Positions 1 through 12,700 of a DNA stretch of 64,000 nucleotides are shown here, one piece after another. The position numbers and the translations under genes were made by a program. Under the pieces are notes generated by a model that worked only from the letters and a program-made list of their open reading frames with translations, was not told the DNA's origin and did not search any database. The DNA comes from Bactericera cockerelli. Its lineage: Eukaryota > Arthropoda > Insecta > Hemiptera > Triozidae. The stretch spans positions 7,226,659 to 7,290,658 of the forward strand of contig CM044962.1 in NCBI GenBank assembly GCA_024516035.1, in the 5' to 3' direction. Position 1 is the stretch's first letter, and each line of letters opens with the position of its first letter.

Positions 1-9
1 ACAACACAA

Positions 10-180
10 AGGGTTGGGTGGAAGAGATTGCCATAGGCAATAACCCCACCCTTTAGTTAGGACATATTATGTATAAGTATATATTTTGTTTATTTTTTTT
101 TCTTGTTTATATTATTAATATTGTCAATTTTTATATTTAATTTTTACCATTATTTGTTTGTATATTTGTTCAACTAATGA
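10..180 (+). mobile_element. Hairpin-core repeat HC1, copy 1
   Basis: It starts GGTTGGGTGGAAGAGATTG with the hairpin ATTGCC-ata-GGCAAT, then CCCCACCCTTTAGTTAGGAC and an AT-rich tail. This is the most frequent family in the window. No tRNA-like head is attached. Confidence 0.75.
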
Positions 181-230
181 ATAGTTTCTAAAAAATAATA
201 ATAAAAATAATAAACTTCTCTCTTCCGCAG

Positions 231-734
231 TCAACAAGAGTGTTCCCTCGATGCTCGACTTTCTCAAGACCAGCTCGTTCAAACCTGCGCCCGCCGCCAA
301 ACGCCGCCCCTCGGGCGTTGAGCCGCCACTACTCAAACCAGCGGCGGCCACCTCTAGGAGCAGTTCCACTGACGAGGGGCGCCCCAGTTCCACTGATGGT
401 GACGGTGCTACGACGAGTTCCACTGATGAAACAACCACTTCTACTGATGTAACAGCTAGATCTACCGATGTAACAGATAGATCTACCGATGTCACCGCTA
501 GATCTACCGATGTAACCGCTAGATCTACCGATGTAACGGCTAGATCTACTGACTTAACCAGCTCCGCTGACGGCACGACCAGTGTTGTCGAATCAGACGA
601 GACCGCTGACCGGGAAGGCAGTGACGATGTGGCCGTCGAAAGCCGTGTTGCCAGGTGTGCCGAGTCGGGAGACGGGGGCGGAGGATTCGGGCTGCGGATC
701 CGGAAGGATATTTTCAGCAAGGATGACGATGAGG
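231..734 (+). CDS. Zinc-finger gene exon 1 of window: Ser/Thr/Asp-rich repeat region
   Basis: The acceptor ttccgcag ends at 230 and the donor gtgagt starts at 735. The exon enters with two bases of a split codon and leaves with one. It encodes a low-complexity, probably disordered segment. A 21-bp coding minisatellite gives about five copies of the heptad STDVTAR (roughly 430-560), preceded by looser S-T-D repeats, then an acidic stretch ending in a KDDDEG-like motif. No zinc finger. The repeat number is likely to vary between individuals. The antisense frame is also open, but that is a by-product of the repeat. Confidence 0.8.
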
Positions 735-3700
735 GTGAGTGAATGTTAATAAATTCTGAAGATATCTTAGAAGCCAAATAAAAATGACTTAGGATGGGTC
801 CTCTGTAGATATAAAATAAATATAAAAAATAAAACTAATGATTTATTTATTATTAGAGAAGATTATTACATCGGGAAGAAAATGAGGAATATGGAAGTAT
901 CAGGAAAGAGAGGCAGAGGTAGAATTAAAAAATCGTGGAAAAGTTGTGTTATAGAGGACATGAGAGAAAAAGGAGTAAGACCAGCTGATGCACAAAATCG
1001 ATTGAACTGGAAGAGACTAACCAGAAATGTCGACCCTGCTTAAGCGGGATAAGACAGAGCAAAAGAAGAAGATTATCTAGTGTTAGACATCATTTAGAGA
1101 TTTAGGTTGCTAAACAATTTAAATCCTTAATGTTCACAGAGATATATAAAAAAAATTTGACAAAGATTTAGAGAGTAAGTTGATAGGTTGATAGAGCGCA
1201 CGAATGGCTCAGTGGTTAAGCACTCGCTTGCCATGCGGAAGGTCCCGGGTTCGAACCCCCGCGCCGACAAAAATTTGTATTCAAAATTTGCTTACAATTG
1301 TTTGTAAGGGATACCTTCCGGTGCGCTCGTGTTGACCCAGCACCTGAATGGGAAGTATTGTGTCACTTCTCGCCCATCAGAGGGGAGGCATACTACGGGA
1401 TGGGCAGGCTACAACACAGACACACGCGTGTACAGTAGCTCCTGTTTCATGACTACGAAATAAAAAAAGGCTGTGAAACGCTCATCTTTAAAAAAAAAAA
1501 ATAGGAAAGAAAGAAATTTCGCTGGGAAGTTGTAAGGACAAATCGCAAGCACCTCAAACTAATAATAATAAATAATAATATCGCCTTATTTATACTGCCC
1601 GATTAGGACTATTCAGTCCCATTATTCCAGCAGTAAGCCTAAGACTTATTATTATGTGGTAAAAATCCCAAATGGCAGGAAAACTTGTCATGTCCCGGCT
1701 GGGTTTCGAACCCGCAACCTCTGGATTCATAGAGTGCCGCCTTTACCACTGAGCTACCGGGACATGTATTTGATGTAACTTTGTAACATATAACGGTACA
1801 TGTAACTTTGATGAACCCACTTTCCCCTCTTATTGGATGTATTTCTTTTATTATCATTTTATATTTTTTTAAATTATTTAACGTTAAGTTTGTTATTGTT
1901 TTTTATTGATACTCTTTTTATTATTATTATTGTTATATTTTTTTCAATCCAATTAATTTCAAATTTTAATTAATCATGCCTCACATCTCTCGTTTTCAAA
2001 TTAACACTTCTTTTTTTTAATGTAAATAAGATATTTTTAATATGGTGAAGCATTTCATTTAACTTTATTTTAATTTATAAAAAATGAAGAAATAGACCCA
2101 AACACCAGCTTATTTGCTGAAATGGGTCTATAAAACTCATTATTATTTTTCTAGGTACTAATTTTATAAATTGTATGTATTATATTCTTTTACTGTTATT
2201 TGTTTGTACCAAATTTAAAACTAAATATATATTTGAGTATGTCAACAAAAAAAAAATCTCGTTGGTGTTTCAGATGCACCCCCCCAGGAGGCTGAGCCGC
2301 AGAGCTCGGAAGAGGCTCAGCACAATGAGGAGGAGCCCGACTTCTGTCCTGTCATATCCAGCGTCACCTCGCTCCACACCACCGCCTTTGTAAGCTCCTA
2401 TCTCTACCCGATCATCTAGCCAGCCTCCGTGGCGCAACGGTTGTGACCTCTGCCCGTGGTCCAGACATCCCGAGTTCGATCCCCGGGTTGGGCACAATTT
2501 TATATAAAAAAATCTAAAAAAAACAAAAAAAAAAATGGTTGGGTGGAAGAGCTCAAGCAATTTGAGAGTTCTGCCATTAAAGCCTAAAAAAAAAAAAAAA
2601 ATCACATCTTTTCTAAGAAGCTTTTCTCATCAGCTTAGGAAAAGAACCTTTGTAAAAATCCAATATTGTTAATAAATAAATGAAATGTTTAAAAAAAAAA
2701 TCTTCCGTCTGAAGTATAGAACACCTGAGTCTGGCATTTCCGGCCCAACGCAGGCTGAGTGAGGTTAATGTGGTCGGTGCTTCAAGTCCGAGTTTGGATA
2801 TTTGTATGTATATTTTATCTATGTTGTCTATCTTCTCTTTTCTTGTTTATATTGTTCTTAATTTTGTATTTTAATTTTTATAATTACTTGTATGTAGTAT
2901 GTACACATGTCCTATTAAAAAATAATTACCTAATAAAAATAATATTACGACATCTGATTTCCCAGACCTCCCAGGATTCAAACCTTGTATGTAGTATGTA
3001 CAATGTACAGTTGTACACATGTCCTATTAATAAAGAATTACCTCATAAAAATAATATTACGACGTCTGATTTCCCAGACCTCCCAGGATTCAAACCTTGT
3101 ATGTAGTACGTGCAGTATACACATGTCCTATTAATAAAGAATTACCTCATAAAAATAATATTACGACATCTGATTTCCCAGACCTCCCAGGATTCAAACC
3201 TTGTAAGTATGTAGTACGTGCAATGTACACATGTCCTATTAATAAAGAATCAGTATAAACAGAAAAGTGAGAAGTTGTACTAGATGTACATGAATATCAG
3301 AACATACCTATCAGAATTACCTAATAAAATATCAGAATTATCAGAATTACCTAATAAAAATAATATTACGACATCTGATTTCCCAGACCTCCCAGGATTC
3401 GAACCCGGAGCCCGCGGGTGCCGCCCCCTCCTGCTTCTCCATCGCCAACCCCCTGGACAGCTCCCAGTCCTCCATCCTGGTGCAGATTCCGGCCCTGGAG
3501 GAACTGGAACAGGAGAGACTGCTCAAGCGCTTGCCCATCCCGGCCCTGGACTACGCAGTGAGTAGTTTTTTTATTATTTTACTTCCGAGAAATTTCTAAT
3601 ATTAGAAATCGGAAGTATTGTGTTCGTTTTTGTAAAAAAAAATAATATATTTTTTTGCTCCGCTTTCAATTTTTTTCATATTTCTGGACGTTTCATAACC

Positions 3701-5439
3701 TCCTGAGCAACTTTGGTTTTGTGTCGGTCTGCTAAAAATATTCCTTGTAAAGCGCAAATCTCGGAAACTACTCAACGGATTTTTATGAAATTTTGCACAC
3801 ATATTATAGGAGACGTTCTGTAGATGGTCCCATTTTAAATTCATCAAATTCATACTAGCGCTTCTGCGTGAAAGAGACCATGCGCCTGACCACTTTTTAC
3901 TTAAACGCTTATATCTCGTGAACGGTACACCAGATTTTGATGAAAATTTGTATGTATATGGATATTATTGTGTTGCATAGGATAGGCTATTAATATTTAT
4001 TTTTAATTTATTGTATTTCAACTCTGATATTTTAGAAAATCCGAAATTTTAAACAAAAAAGTCAAAAAATAAGGTGCCACGACTTGCCGATACAGAATTT
4101 TTTGTAAACAATGTGAAACAATCACGAGGAAGTATTGTGTCCATAATTGGCAGTGTTCTTTTTATTTTTTAAATAACAATAGTGTTTTTGTTATCTATCA
4201 TATTGTGTTAATCACGTGATATCACAACTACTCAAACTCGCTTTACTAAATCTACGCTCAAACCCGGACTTGAACCACCGCGACCTCCAGGTTACAAGTC
4301 CGCCGCCTTATCGATCAAGCTACTAAAAAAAATATAAAAAATGGAAGAGAATGCCGTAGGCATTAGCACCGCCCTTGATCAAGTTTTGTTTAATAATTTC
4401 AATTTTATTTCTTGTAAATTGTATATACTATATTTTGTAAATAAAACTTGATTAAATCTGTTTAATAAAAAAATCAATTGTTTTATTTTTTATTTCTTTT
4501 TTGTATAGTACTAAGATTTTTTCTAAGAGGCTTCTAAAATTATTGTTCACATGTTTCAGATGTTCTCCAAGAACCAGTCGCTGCACAACACAAGCCAGTT
4601 CCCGTCTCATCTGCTCCGACTTAAGTCTCCTGAGACACTCAAGCGCATGCTGGCTGAGTCCCGACTCGTGCTCAACTACAAGTGCAGCGCGGAGACTTGT
4701 GACTTTGCCAGCTCCTCGGCCGAGGAGTTCATTGGTCACTGTCGCGAGCACGTTCGATCCAAGGGCAAGAGTGAGTTTTGTTTACGTTTTCATTTACGGT
4801 TTCCATGACAACCGAAAAATGAAGTTTGACTTGTGTTTACAGTTTCCATGACAACCGAACTTGTGTTTACAGTTTCCATGACAACCGAAAAATGAAGTTT
4901 GACTTGTGTTTACAGTTTCCATGACAACCGAAAAATGAAGATTGAGTTGTGTTTACAGTTTCCATGGCAACCGAAAAATGAAGATTGAGTTGTGTTTACA
5001 GTTTCCACGGCAACCGAAAAATGAAGATTGAGTTGTGTTTACGGTTTCCATGGCAACCGAAAAATGACGATGGAGTTGTGTTTACGGTTTCCATGGCAAC
5101 CGAAAAATGAAGATTGAGTTGTGTTTACAGTTTCCATAGCAACCAAAAAATTAATGTTACGTTGTGTTTACAGTATCCATGGCAACCGAAAAATGAAGAT
5201 TGAGTTGTGTTCACAGTTTCCAACGCAACCGAAAAATGAATATTGAGTTGTGTTTACAGTATCTAATGGGAACTGAGCTTGTGATCCAAAGTGAAGAGTT
5301 AGGCTTGTATGCAGAGACGTTTTTCGATCTCTACAGTGGTCACTATAGCGTTATGTGTCAAAATAGCTGATTTCACTCTGCAGAGACAAATTTTTTGAAG
5401 GGCCTGTGAACTCTTTGACAAACACACTCACTCTCTCTC

Positions 5440-5487
<48 letters not shown>

Positions 5488-5564
5488 TCTCTCTCTCTCT
5501 CACTCTCTCTCTCTCACTCACTCACTCAGTCACTCACTCACTCACTCACTCACTCACTCACTCA

Positions 5565-5604
<40 letters not shown>

Positions 5605-8600
5605 ACACACACAACACTCACACATACATTCAATTATTTTTTTGTTTTACTTTCAGAGCGAGGGCCAGGTTCTTTCAAAGGGAGCCCATGGGAGCTGTGC
5701 TGCTACTGTGGCAAGCGCTACGTGAACGCTCCCAGCGACCTGGTCCTGCATATGAAGATGGAACACGGCTATTGTATCCACCAGTGCGCGTACTGTTTCT
5801 ACCGGGCCTACGCTCAGGCCTCTGTCTACTGGCATCAGGTATGCTTATCTTATTTTGTCTCTATCTATCTATCTTTTATTAGATTATAGTGGTGCATGTC
5901 AACATCTATGGTCATACACACCACTGTAGCTGTAGTAAAGCTACATGAGATCTATGAGATTAGTCTCTTTCAAAAGTGGTATAAGTTTTTCTTGTTGGTC
6001 TACCAGTAGCTGTGAAATTGTGGTGGGTAGTTGTAGTTTTGTTTTGATGTTGTGGAATTTTCTGCATTCGTCAAGAATATGGTGTACAGTTAGTGGTTGG
6101 TTACAAGTGTCACAGGTGGGTGGGTCTGTTTTATTCATGAGGTAGCTATGAGTCAAGTTAGTATGGCCAAGTCGGAGTCGTGTGATGGCTACTTGTTGGT
6201 GACGGGTTAGCTTGGCAGGGAGAACAGTGGTTTTGATATTTTTCTTTATTGCTAGTAGCTTGTTATTTAACTCAGATAGCCATTCTAGTCCTCATTTTTG
6301 TAATATGGTTTTTCGAAGTTCATCTTATTTTGTAATTTGTAATTAATGTAATGAAACAGGAGCTACTGTAGACGCTTGTGGTCTGTGTTGTAGCCTGCCC
6401 ATCCCGTAGTATGCCTCCCCTCTGATGGGCGAGAAGTGACACAATACTTCTTTATACTGTACTGTAAATATTTTTTTTTTTATCTTTGTTAATAATTTGA
6501 TGTTGTTTGTATTGTATAAAAAATAAAGTATATAAAAAAAAATGCTCAATTCAATTCAATTTTCCTAGCGACCTAGTCCTGCATTAACTGCGCGATTCCC
6601 TGCAAAAAGACAGTGATGTTCATGGCCACAACACCCGTAACAGAGGAAAATACGTATATGCAGTCCAAAATGGTTCATAATCAATGGTGGATCTTGTATA
6701 TGAGGTTGTACTGGTTGCACACTTACTCCCTTGTATCATCTACTTAATATTGGATACTTAATGTTTGTTATAATCATAAGATATACCTATATTTATAAGA
6801 TAATTTATTGTCTTTCCTCTATATATCTTAACTATATATTTATGTAGGTATCTTAACTATATGTATATGTATTAATGTCAAATAAACATGGGTTTACCCC
6901 GTCAATTTATTAAAATTAAAATCTATGACCAATAAAATAAAACTCAGCCCGGCGCACTGCCATGCGCTCAGAGATATATTCACCGACAGTGTCCGTTCTT
7001 CTGTGCAGGAATACGCCCACCCGAACCTATTCTATTCTATTCTTTGCAGGAATACGCCCACCCGAACCTATTCTATTCTATTCTATATTTTGCAGGAATA
7101 CGCCCACCCGAACCTATTCTATTCTATTCTTTGCAGGAATACGCCCACCCGAACCTATTCTATTCTATTATTTTGCAGGAATACGCCCACCCGAACCTAT
7201 TCTATTCTTTGCAGGAATACGCCCACCCGAACCTATTCTATTCTATTCTATTCTATTCTATTCTATTCTTTGCAGGAATACGCCCACTGAACCTATTCTA
7301 TTCTATTCTATTCTATTCTTTGCAGGAATACGCCCACCTGAACCTATTCTATTGTATTCTTTGCAGGAATACGCCCACCCGAACCGGCCGATCCGCATGT
7401 TCGCCCTCCCGCCCATGCACGAGGCAGACCTGTACGCCCACCACCCCGACGCCCGCTCCCTCGAGCTGATGAGGGCGTCCCTGTGCGAGCACATCCTCCC
7501 CTACTGGTGCACCGACTGCAAATTTTCCACCTACCTGCTGAAGACCTTCCTCACCCACTTCAGCTCTCAGCACAGTGACCTGGCTCTGTACCAGTGCGGC
7601 CTCTGCAGCAACCAGTCGATGACGCTCTCGGCCCTAGTCCTGGTGAGTGATAATAACTCAAGCTAGTCCTGGTGAGTGATAACTCAAGCTAGTCCTGGTG
7701 AGTGATAACTCAAGCTAGTCCTGGTGAGTGTTTTTTTGTTGTTGCATTGTTAGGCAAGGCCATTCCATACAGCCAAAATGGCAAGGAAGAGAATGCCGTT
7801 GGCATTAGCACCGCCCTTGATCAAGTTTTGTTTTGTTAATTTTAATTTCTATGTATGTGTATATTCCATGTTATTTGTAAATAAAACTTGATCCAACATG
7901 TTTAATAATAATGTTGGGTTGGGTGGAAGAGATTGCCAAAGGCAATAACCCCGTCCTTTAGTTAGGACATATATTATGTATATATTTGCTTATTTTTTCT
8001 TTATTTTTTTATTCTATTATATTGTATTTTAATTTGTAATTATTTGTTTTGTATATAATATGTCCTATTAATAAAGTGTAAATAAATAAATAAATAAGCC
8101 AGCGTCGATGGCATGTTGAATACACCGGTTCCCTTCAGAACACCGAAGTTAAGCGACATCCAGCGAGGTTAAGACTTGGATGGGTGACCATTCAAATTCT
8201 AATTCTCGTGACCCTGGCTTTTCCCGGCCCCACTCAGGCTGGGTGAGGTCAATGTGAGTAGCAGGTTTGTGAGTTTCCTGCGAATGGAGGGTAAAACCCC
8301 CGTCGTGATATGACCATGGCAGTTGAAAGCGACGTTAAACCCCACTTAAAAAAAAAAAAAAAAAAAAAAAAAAATAAATTTTAAATCAAGCTATATACCT
8401 AGTATACAGTCCTGGATTTTTTACATACATTCTTGGACCTTCAGGTACAACAATCGTATCTGGTCAATCGTTAAGAAATTTAAAAAAAATACATGTATAA
8501 GAAATATAACGAGAAAAAAATGTTGCTAACAATCTTTAACTCAGCTAATCCTCATGAGTGTTATTATTATTATTCTATGATTCTTATATATTTTTTAAAA

Positions 8601-9110
8601 TACAAATTCATTAACTCATAGATAAAACTACTCCCACATATCTTCATGGTCCCTAACACACTCGTCATTATTATTCTAACTATCCTATCCTTTATCCTAT
8701 AAAATATATAAGACCTGTTTGACTGCTGGAGTAAAGGGACTTTTCAGTCTTACCTCGGCAGTATAAAACAGGTATATTCTAAAAAAAAAAAAAAAAAATC
8801 TAACTCTTCTGCTCCTCCTCCCCCAGCACTACAAGCACATCCACCGCAACCAGCTGTGGCACTGCTCCTACTGCGCCTACAACTGCGAGACTTTCGACCA
8901 GATCCAGGTGCATCTCATCACCTTGCACCCTCAGCTGGTGCCTCAGTGTGTCATCCGGTGCAACAAGGCGGGCCAGGTGAGTGTGTGTGTGTGTGTGTGT
9001 GTGTGGGGTGTGTGTGTGTGTGTGTGTGGTGTGTGGTGCATCTCATCACCTTGCACCCTCAGCTGGTGCCTCAGTGTGTCATCCGGTGCAACAAGGCGGG
9101 CCAGGTGAGT

Positions 9111-9141
<31 letters not shown>

Positions 9142-9246
9142 GGTGTGTGTGTGTGTGTGAGTGTGGGTGTGTGTGTTGTGCATCTCATCACCTTGCACCC
9201 TCAGCTGGTGCCTCAGTGTGTCATCCGGTGCAACAAGGCGGGCCAG

Positions 9247-9315
<69 letters not shown>

Positions 9316-9501
9316 TGTGAGTGTGTGTGTTGTGCATCTGATCACCTTGCACCCTCAGCTGGTGCCTCAGTGTGTCATCCGGTGCAACAAGGCGGGCCAG
9401 GTGAGTGTGTGTGTGTGTGAGTGTGTGTGGTGCATCTCATCACCTTGCATCCCCAGCTGGTGCCCCAGTGTGTCATCCGGTGCAACAAGGCGGGCCAGGT
9501 G

Positions 9502-9533
<32 letters not shown>

Positions 9534-9556
9534 GGTGTGTGTGTGTGTGTGTGTGT

Positions 9557-9597
<41 letters not shown>

Positions 9598-9678
9598 TGT
9601 GAGTGTGTGGTGCATCTCATCACCTTGCACCCTCAGCTGGTGCCTCAGTGTGTCATCCGGTGCAACAAGGCGGGCCAG

Positions 9679-9742
<64 letters not shown>

Positions 9743-12700
9743 TGCATCTCATCTTCTTGCATCCCCACCTGGTGCAGCAAGGCGGGCCATGTCAGTAAAC
9801 TTTCTTTGAGAAAAAAATGCCCTCTTTGCAAATAACAGAATATAACAATAATCTTTAGTGGAAGGTAACCGTGGTGTAGACTGATCCTGCATTAAAAAAT
9901 TCCTGCATTAGGTGGGATTCGAACCTAAAGATCCCTGTGCTACCTGGATTACCAGACTACAGCCTTAACTTGACTGCCAATGCATCAATGCTGTTGGTTG
10001 AGCATTTATTAGTGTTAACCACTTTCGTCAAATCACAATTACTCAAATTTCTTAGAAGCATTAGCTTAGGAAAAATACCTTTGTATATGTTATTCTGTTA
10101 TTAAATAAATAAATAAATTTAAAAAAAAAATCGAAACTTGGAGCTCGACCCACTGACCTCCACGTTATGAGTCCGTCGCCGTATCGACCGAGCTACTGAG
10201 GTTGGTTAATGGGTAAAAATATACTACTTATAGACTATAATGAGTTGGGTGGAAGAGATATCCACAGGCAATAACCCCACCCTTTAGGTAGGACATTAGT
10301 GTTATTTCTTTTTACTTAATTCTTTTTCATTTGTTTGTTTTTTCTTAATTTTATACTATTAACATTGTACTCTGTCCTCCTAATAAAGCATACTATAATA
10401 ATAATAATATAATTTTGAAAATTTCCCGCTCTTTCTCAGGAGCTGAATCACACACAGGATGATCTCATGGTGATCACGCTGAGCGAGCGCGCGCTCACTT
10501 CGGCAGAACTCGTGACTGTAACCGATGACGTCACCAGGCACTCGGGCAACCTCGGCTCCGACCCGAACACTGCCGAGAGCACTTCGAGCAGCGTCGCCAC
10601 CGCGTCAGAAAAAGATTCGTCCGGCAACAGTGCCAAGGAGGTGGACGTTTTAGACGTGATGGCGCCTTCAACAGTGTCGAAAACGCCTGCAGAAAATGCG
10701 CCGGCAAGCATTCCGACCTCGTCTGATGTGACGGAAGGGGCAGGTGATGGCTTGGTCACCGCTCCACCGGAGAGATTCTCAGTGGCGAAGATTTGTACCG
10801 GTGTGGCAATATAGGTGAGTTGGCAATCATTCTGTTATTTTTTTGGTTTCTGTATAGCGAGGTGACTGGAGTGATACTTGACTTTATAGTCCTCCAGCGC
10901 GACACTGGTCTTCTCCCTGTTTAGCGTCCCCCAGTCGGACTGTCCTTCTCTGTAAAAATAGAAAAAATATTGATTTATTATATACCGGTCTGTCCCGGTA
11001 GCTCAGTCCCGGTAGCTCAGGCGACACTCTGTGAATCCAGATATTCCAGAGGTCGTGGGTTCGAAACCCAGCCGGCACATGACAAGTTATCCTCCCATTT
11101 GGGATTTTTACCTCATAATAATATGTTTTGATACTGCTGGAATAATGTGACTTTAATAATCGGGAAGTATAAATAAGGCGATATGTATCCAGATAGTCCA
11201 GAGGTCGTGGATTCGAAACCCAGCCGGCACATGACAAGTTATCCTCCCATTTGGGATTTTTACCTCATAATAATATGTTTTGGTACTGCTGGAATAATGG
11301 ACTTTAATAATCGGGAAGTATAAATAAGGCGATATGTATAATACTCCCTTGGTATTTTCAACTAGACATTTGTTAAACGTGTAGCAAATACCTTAATTGC
11401 TTCTTTTTTTTAACTTTGTTATGTCAAACTTTTTCTCTATGGGTAACATATTATATAATTTTGCTAAAAGTTATAGTATGTAGATTGTAGAAGTTCACTG
11501 TATCAAATTTATTCCTCATATTTTTTATGTTAATTGCTAAATATTAGTTCCATTTCTTGAATTCTGCATTAGCTTTAAGTGAGTAGCAATGTAATTGGTT
11601 AAAGTCGATACTTGTAACGGCTCTGACTGTTTTGTTTATTCACTATAATAAAATAAAATTGAAATTAATATTTATTATTATTAATTTCCAGGCTGCAGCT
11701 TCGCCGCGGCCAAGGCTCCTCTGCTCCGGGAGCACCTGATGCTGTGCGACCACTTCCGCAACCAGAGCGGGGGCGGGGGCATCCGCTGCCACCACTGCGC
11801 CCGGAGCTTCCAGACCATCCCCCGCCTGCTAGACCATGTGGAGACGCACGGGGCGGCCAGGTGGGTGGAGCCTAGACATTGGATCTGGGCGTCCATATAG
11901 TCCATATAGAGAAACGGAAGGGTTGGGTGGAAGAGATTGCCTAAGGCAATAACCCCGCCTTTAGTTAGGACATATATTATGTATATATTTATTTTGTTTT
12001 TTCTTTATTTTTTTTTTTCTTCTATTATATTGTATTCTAATTTGTAATTATTTGTGTTGTATATAATATGTCCTATTAATAAAGTGTAAATAAATAAATA
12101 AATAGACATGAAAGGAGCCTAGACATTGGATCTGGGCGTCCATATAATTTATTTATTTACACTTTATTTTTTTTACAAAACAATCATCCAACAACAACAA
12201 AAAAATAACAATAAATCAAAAATAAAACTTAGAAGTATGTACAAAAAGAAATAAAAAACGATTTTAATTTGTATTACAATTGTTTTGTAATCCGGGGCGA
12301 AGTGAATGCCTAAGGCATTCTCTGCCACTTAACCTCTCACCACCGTGATTTAGGTATCAATACCCCTCTCACGGACACGGAATTATTATAATAGACTACT
12401 AAATCAAATTTATTTATTTTATTTTTATTTATAAACATTTGGATCAAGCTTTATTTACATCTTTTATATACAATGAACATGGTAACAAGTTAGAAATAAA
12501 TATAAACAAAGCCTGATCAAGGGTGGTGATGATGGCTTCGGCATTCTCTTCCTTTATACATTTTGAAACGGAACAGAGCGAACAGTCTTAATGAAATGCT
12601 CTATTGCTCTCCAAAATCAAATCAAAACCTCTTTACCCCAGATACCTATTCTACAAATATTGGCCAAAACTGTCCAATGAATAGGTTGATGGTAACAGGG

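Noticed and set aside
124..777. Minus-strand frame of 217 codons over exon 1
   Set aside because: Antisense of the STDVTAR minisatellite; it crosses the exon borders and has no domain.
1195..1268. tRNA-Gly-like sequence
   Set aside because: The A and B boxes and anticodon fit, but the acceptor stem is imperfect and it is fused to a SINE body with a second partial copy.
8098..8220. 5S rRNA gene
   Set aside because: Diverged from functional 5S, joined to a SINE body and A-tail, and repeated six times at dispersed sites.
8856..9831. Open frames of Cys-Val or Thr-His runs on both strands
   Set aside because: They are translations of GT/CA microsatellites inside an intron.
10748..10782. Mini-intron in exon 8 to explain the frame change
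   Set aside because: The only good donor/acceptor pair (GCAG-GTGATG to TTCTCAG) removes 39 bases, which does not change the frame and is too short for a usual intron.
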